From: Acidimicrobiaceae bacterium
GTDB lineage: Bacteria; Actinomycetota; Acidimicrobiia; Acidimicrobiales; Ilumatobacteraceae
Reading direction: 5' to 3'
Length of the DNA: 64,000 bases
NCBI GenBank assembly: GCA_016722025.1
Contig: JADKGZ010000001.1
Location: forward strand, 62,001-126,000
Below the pieces are notes generated by a model. The model saw only the letters and a list, made by a program, of their open reading frames with translations, ran no database searches and had not been told where the DNA came from. Below, one piece after another: positions 20,197 through 28,796 of the stretch. Positions within the stretch are counted from its first letter, which is position 1. Every line of letters starts with the position of its first letter. A program made the position numbers and the translations under genes.

Positions 20197-20856
20197 GTGC
20201 ACGAGCAAACGGCCGTCGCTGCTCCCAAGCCGTTGCTGCGCGGCTGGGCTCACCTGGTGTCGTTTCCGGTGTGGATGGCGGTGGGCGTCGCGCTGGTCGC
20301 GGTGGCCAACGTGGCCGCATCGGGCCGGCTGCTGCTGGCCATCTACGTGTTGGGCACCGGCACCATGTTCGGTGTGTCGGCCATGTACCACCGTGGTCGC
20401 TGGCAACCACAGGCCAAGCTGTTGATGCAGAAGTTCGATCGCTCGGCCATCTTCTTGGCCATCGCCGGCGGTTACACCCCCATCGCGTTCGTGAGCCTCG
20501 ATGGCTGGGTGCGTGTAGCCGTGCTGGCCACGGCTTGGTTGGGCGCGGTCGTGGGCATCGTGCTGCACTGGCTGCCACGGGTGCCGAAGGTATGGCGCGG
20601 CGCCAGCTACATGATCGTCAGCTGGGCTGCGGTGCTCGTGTTCCCGCAACTGGCGCACGGCTTGGGTGCGGTCGGGTTCGCCCTGGTGCTCGCGGGTGGC
20701 GCGTGCTACACGATCGGCGCTGTTTCCTTGGCCACGCAATGGCCGAACCCGTGGCCACGCGTGTTCGGCTTCCACGAGGTGTTCCACGCGTTCACCGTGG
20801 TCGCGGCAGCGCTGCAGTTCGTGGCCATCACCTACGCCGTCGTCCCCCAGCTGTGA
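20197..20856 (+). CDS. Hemolysin III/TrhA (PAQR) family membrane protein
   Basis: A 219-residue polytopic membrane protein with about seven helices. The family's metal-site residues are visible: SAMYHRG near residue 61, KFDRSAIFLAIAGGYTP near residue 79, and GFHEVFHAFTVV near residue 190, with paired His. Members of this family in Bacillus (YqfA) influence membrane fluidity and are named for a doubtful hemolytic activity. GTG start at 20197. The stop overlaps the GTG of the pentapeptide-repeat gene (GTGA). Confidence 0.92.
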   Translation: MHEQTAVAAPKPLLRGWAHLVSFPVWMAVGVALVAVANVAASGRLLLAIYVLGTGTMFGVSAMYHRGRWQPQAKLLMQKFDRSAIFLAIAGGYTPIAFVSLDGWVRVAVLATAWLGAVVGIVLHWLPRVPKVWRGASYMIVSWAAVLVFPQLAHGLGAVGFALVLAGGACYTIGAVSLATQWPNPWPRVFGFHEVFHAFTVVAAALQFVAITYAVVPQL

Positions 20857-21545
20857 GCAGGGCGGCCGCCGGTCAGCGTCCTGGCGGTTCGGCCGCCGAT
20901 GCCGGCTCGCCACGCGCTCCACGGCTGGGCGGCCTGGCCACGGCGACCCGCGACGAGCTGCTGGCCGAGCTCGATTGGTACGACGTGTCGGTGACATGCG
21001 AGCTGTCGGGCGCGCCCCTCTGCCAACTGCAGGTGCGGGGCGCCCGCTTCTCGTCCGTGCCGCTGGTGAGCAGCGATCTGCAGGGCGCACGCCTCATCGA
21101 TGCCGCGTTCGACGGCTGCGACCTGTCGGGCGCGCGCTTCGACGAAGCGGCGCTCACCCGCTGCGAGTTCCGCGACTGCCGATTGTCGGGCGTGCAGTTC
21201 AATGCCTCACGTGCCAACGATGTGCGGTTCGTCGGCTGCCGGCTCGACGGCGCCAGCTTCCGGATGGTGCACGGTGAGCGAGTGTGGTTCGAGGACTGCA
21301 TCCTCACCGAGGCCGAGTTCTGCGCGGCCGAGTTGACCCGCGTGCGGTTCGAACGCTGCGATCTCACCGCCGCCGACTTCTCACAGGCCCGCATCCCCGA
21401 CGCTGACTTGCGCGGTTCGATCGTGGAAGGCCTGCGTGGCGTCGGTGGGCTGCAGCGGCCCATCATCGATGCTGCACAGGTGGTGCCGTTCGCCTACTCG
21501 CTGATGGCGGTGCACGGCGTGGTGATCCGAGGAGACGAAGAGTGA
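20853..21545 (+). CDS. Pentapeptide-repeat protein
   Basis: A 230-residue protein. After a short Gly/Ala-rich N-terminus, residues 60-190 form repeated A(D/N)LxX-type pentapeptides (for example CDLSGARFDEA, CRLSGVQFNAS, CDLTAADFSQA), which are expected to fold as a right-handed quadrilateral beta-helix. Some members protect DNA gyrase, but most are uncharacterised, and nothing here points to quinolone resistance. It is coupled by 4-bp overlaps to the TrhA gene before it and the VOC gene after it. Confidence 0.9.
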   Translation: MSRAAAGQRPGGSAADAGSPRAPRLGGLATATRDELLAELDWYDVSVTCELSGAPLCQLQVRGARFSSVPLVSSDLQGARLIDAAFDGCDLSGARFDEAALTRCEFRDCRLSGVQFNASRANDVRFVGCRLDGASFRMVHGERVWFEDCILTEAEFCAAELTRVRFERCDLTAADFSQARIPDADLRGSIVEGLRGVGGLQRPIIDAAQVVPFAYSLMAVHGVVIRGDEE

Positions 21546-21925
21546 GAGTTGGCCTCACCACGATCGTGGTGCGCGAGTACGACGAGGCGATCCGCTTCTA
21601 CATCGATGCTGTCGGCTTCGAGCTGATCGCCGACGACGACCAGGGCGGCGGCAAACGATGGGTGGTGGTGACGCCTCCGGGCCGCAGCAGCGGCCTGCTG
21701 CTGGCCAGGGCGTCGAACGCGGCACAGCTGGCTGCGGTGGGCAACCAGACCGGCGGTCGCGTGGGCTTCTTCCTCTACTCGTCCGACTTCCACGGCCAGT
21801 ACCGGCGGATGCTGTCGGCGGGCGTCGAGTTCCTGGAGGCGCCCCGATCCGAGCCGTACGGCATGGTGTGCGTCTGGTGCGACCTGTACGGCAACAAGTG
21901 GGACCTCCTCGAAGACCGCGCCTGA
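21542..21925 (+). CDS. VOC (glyoxalase/bleomycin-resistance) superfamily protein
   Basis: A 127-residue single VOC unit with two beta-alpha-beta-beta-beta modules: VGLTTIVVREYDEAIRFYID at the N-terminus and VGFFLYSSDFHGQYRRML in the middle, ending with the typical DLYGNKWDLLE. Such proteins bind a metal and act as isomerases, dioxygenases or resistance proteins; no substrate can be assigned. GTG start overlaps the stop of the preceding gene. Confidence 0.9.
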   Translation: MRVGLTTIVVREYDEAIRFYIDAVGFELIADDDQGGGKRWVVVTPPGRSSGLLLARASNAAQLAAVGNQTGGRVGFFLYSSDFHGQYRRMLSAGVEFLEAPRSEPYGMVCVWCDLYGNKWDLLEDRA

Positions 21926-21941
21926 TCCAGCACGTCGGTTC

Positions 21942-21995
21942 GGCAACTGGGGTGCCCCAGAACCGTACGCAGCGTTCCGGGGAGCCCCAGTTGCC
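21942..21995. repeat. Intergenic palindromic element, copy 1
   Basis: Perfect 11-bp arms, GGCAACTGGGG and CCCCAGTTGCC, enclose inner pairs (GCCCC/GGGG, GAAC/GTTC). It lies between the convergent VOC and acyl-CoA dehydrogenase genes. The reverse of the element at 34912-34963 matches it at about 44 of 52 positions by my count. It could terminate transcription here, but the second copy sits between divergent genes, so it is better seen as a repeat family. Confidence 0.75.
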
Positions 21996-22068
21996 AGCGC
22001 AACGACCTGTCGAGCGACCTGCGGCTGCAGCACCGGCAGCGCGCTACTCGAGTGTTCGAGCTCACTGT

Positions 22069-23214
22069 TCAGCTGAACAGCTTCTTCGCGATCACCATGC
22101 GCTGGATCTGGTTGGTGCCCTCGTAGATCTGGGTGATCTTGGCATCGCGCATCAAGCGCTCGACGGGGAACTCGTTGGTGTAGCCGTAGCCACCCACGAA
22201 CTGCACCGCGTCGGTGGTCACCTGCATCGCGGTGTCGCTCGCGAAGCACTTCGCCATCGCGCCGGCCATGCCCAGCTCGCCGTGCGGGTCGCCGTCGTCG
22301 GCGATCGCGCACGCCCGGTACACGAGCGCCCGCGACGCCTCGATCTTCATCGCGCAATCGGCGGCCATCCACTGCAGGCCCTGGTTCTCGGCCAGCGGAC
22401 GGCCGAACGTGCGGCGTTCCTTCATGTACCCCACCGCGTAGTCGAGTGCGCCCTGCGCCACACCCACGGCCTGCGCACCGATGGTGGGGCGGCTGCGGTC
22501 GAGCGTGTGCATCGCGGCAGCGAAGCCCTCGCCCACCTCGCCGATGCGGTTGGCGTCGGGCACACGCACGTCGTCGAGGCGGATGACACCGGTGGGCGAG
22601 CCCTTGATGCCCAGCTTGTGCTCGAGCTTGTCGACCTGCACACCCCACTCGGCCTCGACCAGGAAGGCGGTGATGCCCTTGTGCCGGTCGGGCGAGGTGC
22701 GCGCGAAGACGGTGTACAGATCGCTGATGCCGGCGTTGGTGATCCAGCACTTGGTGCCGCTGATGATCCAGCTGTCGCCGTCGGCGACGGCCTTGGTGGT
22801 CATCGACGCGACGTCGCTGCCGGCATCGGGTTCGCTGAGCCCGTAGCTGCACTGGCTCTCGCCGCTGCAGATGCGCGGGATGTACTTCGCCTTCAGCTCG
22901 TGCGACCCGAAGTTGATCACCGGCAGCATGCCCAGCTTGGAGATCAGGAACTGCAGGCTCGTGCTCACGCATGCTCGCGCCAGCTCCTCGGCGACGATCG
23001 CCTGGTCGACCAGCGACGCGCCGCTGCCGCCGTACGCCTCGGGGTAGCTGAGCGCGGTCAGCTCCATGCTCTTCAACGCTTCGAACGTGGCCCACGAGTA
23101 CTCGGCCGAGCGGTCGATCTCGCCGGCGAGCGGAGCGATCTTCGCGTCGGCGAACTGGCGGACGACGGCACGGAACTCGCGCTGCTCGTCGGTGAGCGTC
23201 ATCGGTTGCGTCAT
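22069..23214 (-). CDS. Acyl-CoA dehydrogenase
   Basis: A 381-residue FAD enzyme that introduces an alpha,beta double bond into acyl-CoA. Family blocks in order: SYPEAYGGSGASLVD (about 60), YGLSEPDAGSDVASM (about 127), WIISGTKCWITNAGISD (about 152), RRTFGRPLAENQGLQW (about 275), and the catalytic-base region THE-like QIYEGTNQIQRMVIAK at the C-terminus, where Glu of YEGT is the expected base. Length is normal. The ATG at 23214 is chosen because MTLTDEQREFR is the usual N-terminus. The gene is divergent from the molybdopterin oxidoreductase gene. Confidence 0.94.
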   Translation of the reverse strand: MTQPMTLTDEQREFRAVVRQFADAKIAPLAGEIDRSAEYSWATFEALKSMELTALSYPEAYGGSGASLVDQAIVAEELARACVSTSLQFLISKLGMLPVINFGSHELKAKYIPRICSGESQCSYGLSEPDAGSDVASMTTKAVADGDSWIISGTKCWITNAGISDLYTVFARTSPDRHKGITAFLVEAEWGVQVDKLEHKLGIKGSPTGVIRLDDVRVPDANRIGEVGEGFAAAMHTLDRSRPTIGAQAVGVAQGALDYAVGYMKERRTFGRPLAENQGLQWMAADCAMKIEASRALVYRACAIADDGDPHGELGMAGAMAKCFASDTAMQVTTDAVQFVGGYGYTNEFPVERLMRDAKITQIYEGTNQIQRMVIAKKLFS

Positions 23215-23250
23215 GTCGCAATCGTGCCATGACGGCAACCTCACCGACGC

Positions 23251-25020
23251 ATGCCCCATACAGATCGACGACCGTGCCGAACCCTCTGCGTGTCCGACCT
23301 CAACCCGCCCACCGCCCGACCGGCTCTCCCAGGCCGCGTCGCTGCCATCACCAGCGGGTTGCTCGCAGGTGTGGCCGCCCTCGCCACCGGCGAGCTGGCG
23401 AGCGGACTGGTCGCCGACTGGCAGAGTCCGGTCGTGTCGGTGGCCGAAGCTGTCATCGACGCCGTGCCTCGCTCGGTGAAGGAGTTCGCGATCGAGACGT
23501 TCGGCGAGAACGACAAGATCGCGCTGGTCGTCGGCATCCTCGTGTTCAGCACCATCTTCGCAATGCTGCTCGGGTTGCTCGGCCGTCGCCGCCCAGGCGT
23601 TCCCGTGGTCGGGTTCGCCGCCTTCGCCTGCGTCGGAGTGTGGGCATCGCAACGCTTCCCCGGCTCGTCGCTGTCGTCGATCATCCCGAGCGTGCTCGCA
23701 GGTGTCGCCGGGGCCGGCACCTTCCTTCTGCTGCGGCGGCTCGCAGCCCCAGCAGGTGGCGCGCAACCGGTGAACGCCCAACTGAACGATCTACTGAACG
23801 ACAACCTGCTGAACGACAACCTGCTGAACGACAACGACCAGCCGCGCGGCAACGAGCAACTTCTCGACGACGGGCTGAGCGCCGACGACGGGCTGAGCGC
23901 CGGACCGGCGGCGATGGCGGCTGCGACGCCCACGATGACGATGATCAACGGCGCCTCCTCCCGTCGCCGCTTCCTCGTCGTCTCGGGCGCCGTGGCCGCC
24001 GCAGCCGCCATCGCCGCCACCGCCGGCCGAGCCCTGCGGTCGCGCTTCGATGCATCGGCCTCCCGCAATGCCGTGGTGCTGCCGGAGGCCGCCGACCCGC
24101 TGCCGATCGCACCGAGCACCATCGCCGTCGACTCGCCCGACGTGTCGCCGTTCTACACACCGAACGGCGAGTTCTATCGAGTCGACACTGCGCTCGTCGT
24201 GCCGCAGGTGCCGGCCGACGATTGGGTGCTCACCGTCACCGGCATGGTCGACACGCCGTTGCGCCTCTCCTACGCCGACCTGCTTGCTCGCAACCTGGTG
24301 GAGGAAGACATCACCCTCACCTGCGTGTCGAACACGGTGGGCGGCAAGTTGGTGGGCACCGCCAGGTGGCTGGGGCTGCCGCTGCGTGAACTGCTCGACG
24401 AAGCAGGCGTTCAAGCCGGTGCCGATCAGATCGTCGGTCGCTCGGTCGATGGCTACACCGGCGGGTTCCCCGTTGATGCCGCCTACGACCGGCCGGCACT
24501 GATCGCCGTCGCCATGAACGGCGAGCCGCTCCCCATCGATCACGGCTTCCCCGCTCGCCTGATGGTGCCCGGTCTGTACGGCTACGTGTCGGCCACCAAG
24601 TGGCTCTCCGAGATCGAGCTCACCCGCTTCGACGACTTCGACCAGTACTGGGTGCGGCGCGGCTGGGACCGGGAAGCGCCGATCAAGACGATGGCTCGCA
24701 TCGACACACCTCGCTCGTTGGGCAAGATCGCTGCCGGTCAGTTCGTGATCGGTGGCGTTGCCTGGGCACAGACCATCGGCATCTCGATGGTCGAAGTGGC
24801 CATCGACGACGGGCCCTTCGTGGAAGCCGACCTGGCCGACGACTGGAGCGAGCACACCTGGCGTCAGTGGAGCCTCGCGTGGGACGCCACTCCCGGCCGT
24901 CACCGCCTCACCGTGCGCGCCACCGACGCCAACGGGAAGCTGCAAACCGACCAGCGAGCCGAGCCGTTCCCCAACGGAGCCAGCGGCTGGATGTCCATCT
25001 TCGTCGACGTCAAGTCCTGA
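23251..25020 (+). CDS. Membrane-anchored molybdopterin-dependent oxidoreductase (sulfite oxidase fold)
   Basis: A 589-residue protein. The N-terminal part has about three to four hydrophobic segments (residues 28-50, 88-108, 118-135 and 150-165). Then comes a low-complexity linker with LLNDN repeats, and a twin-Arg-like SSRRRFLVVSGAV near residue 233 with a further hydrophobic stretch. The catalytic domain from about 290 has ITLTCVSNTVGG, where Cys is the expected Mo ligand, and LMVPGLYGYVSATKWL and ends with a C-terminal dimerisation-like Ig domain (RHRLTVRATDANG). It is probably exported and electron-transferring, but the substrate is unknown. Start may instead be the GTG at 23290. A fasciclin lipoprotein gene follows. 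Confidence 0.9.
   Translation: MPHTDRRPCRTLCVSDLNPPTARPALPGRVAAITSGLLAGVAALATGELASGLVADWQSPVVSVAEAVIDAVPRSVKEFAIETFGENDKIALVVGILVFSTIFAMLLGLLGRRRPGVPVVGFAAFACVGVWASQRFPGSSLSSIIPSVLAGVAGAGTFLLLRRLAAPAGGAQPVNAQLNDLLNDNLLNDNLLNDNDQPRGNEQLLDDGLSADDGLSAGPAAMAAATPTMTMINGASSRRRFLVVSGAVAAAAAIAATAGRALRSRFDASASRNAVVLPEAADPLPIAPSTIAVDSPDVSPFYTPNGEFYRVDTALVVPQVPADDWVLTVTGMVDTPLRLSYADLLARNLVEEDITLTCVSNTVGGKLVGTARWLGLPLRELLDEAGVQAGADQIVGRSVDGYTGGFPVDAAYDRPALIAVAMNGEPLPIDHGFPARLMVPGLYGYVSATKWLSEIELTRFDDFDQYWVRRGWDREAPIKTMARIDTPRSLGKIAAGQFVIGGVAWAQTIGISMVEVAIDDGPFVEADLADDWSEHTWRQWSLAWDATPGRHRLTVRATDANGKLQTDQRAEPFPNGASGWMSIFVDVKS
23791..23835 (+). repeat. 15-bp tandem repeat (3 units) in the oxidoreductase linker
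   Basis: Three copies of CTRCTGAACGACAAC encode LLNDN repeats in the linker between the membrane part and the catalytic domain. A two-copy 18-bp repeat (GACGACGGGCTGAGCGCC) follows at 23866-23901. Such repeats are prone to length change. Confidence 0.85.
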
Positions 25021-25109
25021 TGCTCGACCACCCCATCGCCACGAGCGCCCGCTCGTGGAACCCAACACGGCTCAGCGTGAACCGTGACCCCCAAGAAAGA
25101 GGAACCCCT

Positions 25110-26333
25110 ATGACGACCAAGCCGATGAAGTCCAGAAGGCTCGTGAAGGGCATGCTCGCTCTCGCGACGTTGTCGCTGGTTGCCGCGGCGTGCGGCGACG
25201 ACAACGACAGCGCACAGACCACGGCCGCTCCCGTGGAGACACAAGCGCCCGACACCATGGCACCCGACACCACCATGGCACCCGACACCACCATGGCCGA
25301 GATGGCGTCGTCGGAGATCTGCACTGCTGACGACATCGTCGCCGCTGTCGAAGGTGGCTCCGCACAGGGCACCCTCGACGGCATGACCGACGACCCGGTG
25401 GCCACCGCCGCCTCCAACAACCCGGTCCTCACCACGCTCACTGCCGCCGCAACGGCTGCCGGGCTGGTCGACACACTCAACGGCGCAGAAGCACTCACCG
25501 TGTTCGCTCCCACCGACTGCGCCTTCGCCGCACTCGACCCGGCCACACTCGAAGCCGCCCTCGCCGACCCCACCGGCCTGCTCACCACGGTGCTCGGCTT
25601 CCACGTGATCCCCGAGCGGCTGTCGGCCGCAGACCTGGCCGGCATGACCGAGCTCACCACCTTCACCGGCGAGGTGCTCACCCTCGATGCTTCCGGCACC
25701 ACGATCAGCCTCGGAGGCGAGCAGGCGAGCGTGCTCGTTCCCGACATCCAGACGGCCAATGCCAACGTGTTCCTGATCGACGCGGTGATGCTGCCGCCGT
25801 CGGTGACCGGTGCGACCGAGGAGATGGCGTCGTCGGAGATCTGCACGGCTGACGACATCGTCGCCGCTGTCGAAGGTGGCTCCGCACAGGGCACCCTCGA
25901 CGGCATGACCGACGACCCGGTGGCCACCGCCGCCTCCAACAACCCGGTCCTCACCACGCTCACTGCCGCCGCAACGGCTGCCGGGCTGGTCGACACACTC
26001 AACGGCGCAGAAGCACTCACCGTGTTCGCTCCCACCGACTGCGCCTTCGCCGCACTCGACCCGGCCACACTCGAAGCCGCCCTCGCCGACCCCACCGGCC
26101 TGCTCACCACCGTGCTCGGCTTCCACGTGATCCCCGAGCGGCTGTCGGCTGCAGACCTGGCCGGCATGACCGAGCTCACCACCTTCACCGGCGAGGTGCT
26201 CATGGTCTCGGTGGAAGGTGACGCCATCACTGTCAACGGCACCACGATGGTGGTGGTCGGCGAGATCCAGACCGCCAACGCCACCGTGTACCTGGTCGAC
26301 TCGGTGATGCTGCCGCCGTCGGTCACCGGCTGA
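25110..26333 (+). CDS. Fasciclin (FAS1) lipoprotein with two near-identical domains
   Basis: A 407-residue exported protein. The signal peptide ends in LSLVAAAC with the lipobox Cys near residue 28, followed by a Thr/Pro-rich linker with APDTTM repeats. Two FAS1 domains follow (about residues 65-235 and 240-407), each with VLTTLTAAATAAGL, LTVFAPTDCAFAAL and FHVIPERLSAADL. FAS1 domains mediate adhesion, and two-gene pairs with sulfite-oxidase-like enzymes are known, so this may be a partner on the cell surface. The ATG at 25110 follows AAGAAAGAGGA. The two domains are almost identical at the DNA level. Confidence 0.93.
   Translation: MTTKPMKSRRLVKGMLALATLSLVAAACGDDNDSAQTTAAPVETQAPDTMAPDTTMAPDTTMAEMASSEICTADDIVAAVEGGSAQGTLDGMTDDPVATAASNNPVLTTLTAAATAAGLVDTLNGAEALTVFAPTDCAFAALDPATLEAALADPTGLLTTVLGFHVIPERLSAADLAGMTELTTFTGEVLTLDASGTTISLGGEQASVLVPDIQTANANVFLIDAVMLPPSVTGATEEMASSEICTADDIVAAVEGGSAQGTLDGMTDDPVATAASNNPVLTTLTAAATAAGLVDTLNGAEALTVFAPTDCAFAALDPATLEAALADPTGLLTTVLGFHVIPERLSAADLAGMTELTTFTGEVLMVSVEGDAITVNGTTMVVVGEIQTANATVYLVDSVMLPPSVTG
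25299..26202 (+). repeat. Near-perfect direct duplication within the FAS1 gene (offset 522 bp)
   Basis: The 382-bp stretch 25299-25680 recurs at 25821-26202 with only three differences by my count. Downstream of these points the two FAS1 copies diverge clearly. This indicates a recent duplication or gene conversion of most of one domain. Confidence 0.92.
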
Positions 26334-26351
26334 CCCGCCTCCTCCCTGGAA

Positions 26352-26398
26352 GTACGGCCCTCGGTGCCGCCGCATCAGCGGCAGCCCGAGGGCCGTAC
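26352..26398. terminator. Hairpin between convergent genes
   Basis: A 13-bp perfect stem (GTACGGCCCTCGG with CCGAGGGCCGTAC) encloses an inner 6-bp stem (TGCCGC/GCGGCA). No T-run follows. It lies between the FAS1 gene and a convergent gene, so it is probably a bidirectional terminator. Confidence 0.65.
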
Positions 26399-26419
26399 CG
26401 CGTCACTTCGGCTGTGGGT

Positions 26420-26941
26420 TCAGAGGCCGGTGAGCTCGCGCCAGCGAGCCGGGTATGCCTGAGCTACCTGCTGCGGGTTCTGTCGCAACGTGGCTTCGGG
26501 CACCACGTCGGCGATAGCGCGTGCTTCGGAGTAGTGGCTGCCGTGCCCCACACCCGTGAACAGCTCGCCACGCGCGGCCACCAGCTCGGCCGGCGGGTTG
26601 GGGTCGAGGAAGCCCCAGATCGTGAACGCAATCGTGAGGTCGTGCACCACCGGTGCCCGACTGAACATCGAGGCCCGGCGCAGGCCGACGCCGAGGCACC
26701 CCTTGATCGCGTCGGCAGCGTGCTCGCCGGGCTGCAACTGCAGGCGATCCTTGAAGCCGTTGGCGATCTTGATCGCGAAGCCCTGATCGGGCCCCTGGTA
26801 GCCCAAGCGATCGCCACTGGGTTGGAAGCCCACGATGTCGCCGGGCCGATCGGGTGACCACGCGTGGGGCACCACATCGGGCGAGCCGTAGGCACGAGCG
26901 GTGTCGACAACGGGAGTGGGCGTGAACTGAGGTGCGGCCAT
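26420..26941 (-). CDS. Conserved hypothetical protein
   Basis: A 173-residue soluble protein that I do not recognise. It has no signal peptide or membrane segment. Notable stretches are GSPDVVPHAWSPDRPGD near the N-terminus, GYQGPDQGFAIKIANGFKDR in the middle, and GVGHGSHYSEARAIADVVPE near the C-terminus, which contains conserved-looking His residues. It starts 11 bp after the cimA stop on the same strand, so it may be co-transcribed with cimA. Good codon usage and clean start support a real gene. Confidence 0.75.
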   Translation of the reverse strand: MAAPQFTPTPVVDTARAYGSPDVVPHAWSPDRPGDIVGFQPSGDRLGYQGPDQGFAIKIANGFKDRLQLQPGEHAADAIKGCLGVGLRRASMFSRAPVVHDLTIAFTIWGFLDPNPPAELVAARGELFTGVGHGSHYSEARAIADVVPEATLRQNPQQVAQAYPARWRELTGL

Positions 26942-26952
26942 AGCGCCTCCAG

Positions 26953-28656
26953 TTATACCCGACCCCGCTCGCCGTCACCCGGTCGGTGCCCGTTCTCACC
27001 GCGTGGGTGCGCTGGTGCTCGCATGCCGAGCGGCAGCGCGCAGACGTGGGGGTCAGGTCGGGCGTGCAGCAGGCCGAACACGAGGCCCTCTTCCAACGCC
27101 CGCCACGAGGCCTCGATGATGTTGCCGCTGACCCCGATGGTGGTCCAGCTGCGCTTGCCGTTGGTGAAGTCGATGAGCACGCGGGTGACGGCGCCGGTGG
27201 CCGTGGCCCCGTCGAGGATGCGCACCTTGTAGTCGGTGAGGTGCACCTTGTCGAGCGACGGGAAGGCCGCACCGAGCGCCGTGCGCAGCGCCTTGTCGAT
27301 CGCGTTCACCGGGCCGTTGCCCTCGGCGGTGTGCACGTGGCGAGTGGCGGTGTCGCCAGCCCCGATCCACACCTTGACGGTGGCCTCGGTGGTGAACTCG
27401 CCGTTGGGCAGTTCGTCGGTGATCACGCGCATGCTCTCCACACGGAAGAAGCTCTGCTCCCAGCCGGCAGCGCGGCGCATGAGCAGCTCGAGCGATGCAT
27501 CGGCCGCTTCGAAGTGGAAGCCCTCGTGCTCCAGTCGCTTCAGGTCGTCGACGACCTGGTTCACGGCCGGCCCGTCGAGCGGCAGGCCCAGCTCCTCCGC
27601 CTTGATCTGGATGGTGGCGCGCCCGGCCATCTCGCTGACGACGAAGCGGGTGCCGTTGCCCACCAGCGACGGATCGACGTGCTCGTACGCATCCTTCGCT
27701 CGTTTGATGGCGCTCACGTGCAGCCCCGCCTTGTGTGCGAACGCCGACGAACCGACATACGGCGCCTGCGGGTTGAGCGGCCGGTTGAGCACCTCCGCGA
27801 CGTGGTTGCTGACGGTGGTGAGGCGCTCGATGCGACCTTCGGGCAGGCACTGCATGCCCAGCTTCAGCTGCAGGTTGGGGATGACGGTGGTGAGGTTGCA
27901 GTTGCCGGTGCGCTCGCCCAGCCCGTTGAGCGTGCCCTGCACGTGGCGGCCGCCGGCGCGCACGGCGGCCATCGAGTTGGCCACCGCACAACCGGTGTCG
28001 TCGTGGCAGTGGATGCCGATGATGACGTCGGCGCCCACGTGGCGGTGCACGTCGCCGACGATGGCTTCCACCTCGTAGGGCAGCGACCCGCCGTTGGTGT
28101 CGCACAGCACGACGTGGCTGGCGCCCTTCACCACCGCAGCCTCCAACGCCCGCAGGGCGAACTCGGGGTTGCGCTTGTAGCCGTCGAAGAAGTGCTCCAT
28201 GTCGACCATCACCCGGCGGCCGGCGCCGTGCAGGTAGGCCACCGAGTCGGCGATCATCGCCTCGCCCTCCTCCAGCGTGGTCTGCAGCGCCTCGAGCACG
28301 TGGTAGTCCCAGCTCTTGGCGACGATGCACACCGCCGAGGTGTTGGCGTCGAGCAGGTTGCGCAGCGTCGCGTCGTCGTCGACCTTGCCCCGCGGGCGAC
28401 GGGTGCTGCCGAAGGCCACCATCGTCGAGGTGGTCAGGTTCAGCTCGGTGGCGGCGCGAGCGAAGAACTCGATGTCCTTCGGATTGGCGCCGGGCCAGCC
28501 GCCTTCGATGTAGTGCACACCGAGGTAGTCGAGTTGCTCGGCGATGCGCAGCTTGTCGTCCACCGTCGCCGAGACGCCTTCCACCTGCATGCCGTCGCGC
28601 AGGGTCGTGTCGAAGACCTCGACGGACTGCGGCATGGCTTCGGGTTTCGTGTTCAT
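26953..28656 (-). CDS. cimA: Citramalate synthase
   Basis: Condenses acetyl-CoA and pyruvate to (R)-citramalate, the first step of threonine-independent isoleucine synthesis. At 567 residues it fits the longer CimA type with a C-terminal LeuA-like regulatory domain. The catalytic barrel has FDTTLRDGMQVEGVSA near residue 15 and GIHCHDDTGCAVANSMAA near 222, and the HxH/metal region is intact. The C-terminal domain has TAEGNGPVNAIDKALR near 440, the site where isoleucine-type feedback acts in relatives. 2-Isopropylmalate synthase is less likely because a separate leuA exists at 52646. A leader peptide with four Ile codons and a terminator precede the gene. Confidence 0.93.
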   Translation of the reverse strand: MNTKPEAMPQSVEVFDTTLRDGMQVEGVSATVDDKLRIAEQLDYLGVHYIEGGWPGANPKDIEFFARAATELNLTTSTMVAFGSTRRPRGKVDDDATLRNLLDANTSAVCIVAKSWDYHVLEALQTTLEEGEAMIADSVAYLHGAGRRVMVDMEHFFDGYKRNPEFALRALEAAVVKGASHVVLCDTNGGSLPYEVEAIVGDVHRHVGADVIIGIHCHDDTGCAVANSMAAVRAGGRHVQGTLNGLGERTGNCNLTTVIPNLQLKLGMQCLPEGRIERLTTVSNHVAEVLNRPLNPQAPYVGSSAFAHKAGLHVSAIKRAKDAYEHVDPSLVGNGTRFVVSEMAGRATIQIKAEELGLPLDGPAVNQVVDDLKRLEHEGFHFEAADASLELLMRRAAGWEQSFFRVESMRVITDELPNGEFTTEATVKVWIGAGDTATRHVHTAEGNGPVNAIDKALRTALGAAFPSLDKVHLTDYKVRILDGATATGAVTRVLIDFTNGKRSWTTIGVSGNIIEASWRALEEGLVFGLLHARPDPHVCALPLGMRAPAHPRGENGHRPGDGERGRV

Positions 28657-28727
28657 CGTGCAACCTCTTCTGGGGAACGGCTTCTGGGGAACGGCTTCTG
28701 GGATGGCGTGGCACTACGGACGTGATC

Positions 28728-28796
28728 GGAGAAATGAAAGAGCCGCCCGAAGGGGCGGCTCAGAAGCGCACGTCGGCGTGGGGCCGACGTGCGCTA
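28728..28796 (-). terminator. cimA attenuator: leader hairpin and rho-independent terminator
   Basis: Right after the leader stop codon is a 12-bp perfect hairpin (arms 28766-28777 and 28783-28794, 5-nt loop). It is followed by a terminator with stem GAGCCGCCC/GGGCGGCTC (28740-28761) and, on the minus strand, the tail TTTCATTTCTCC. This is the layout of an amino-acid attenuator. The 5' untranslated region also carries a 14-bp direct repeat at 28667-28694. Confidence 0.8.

Noticed and set aside
21942..22068. The palindrome at 21942 as simply a terminator for the convergent genes
   Set aside because: It could serve that role, but the related copy between divergent leuB and greA shows that the element is a dispersed repeat first.
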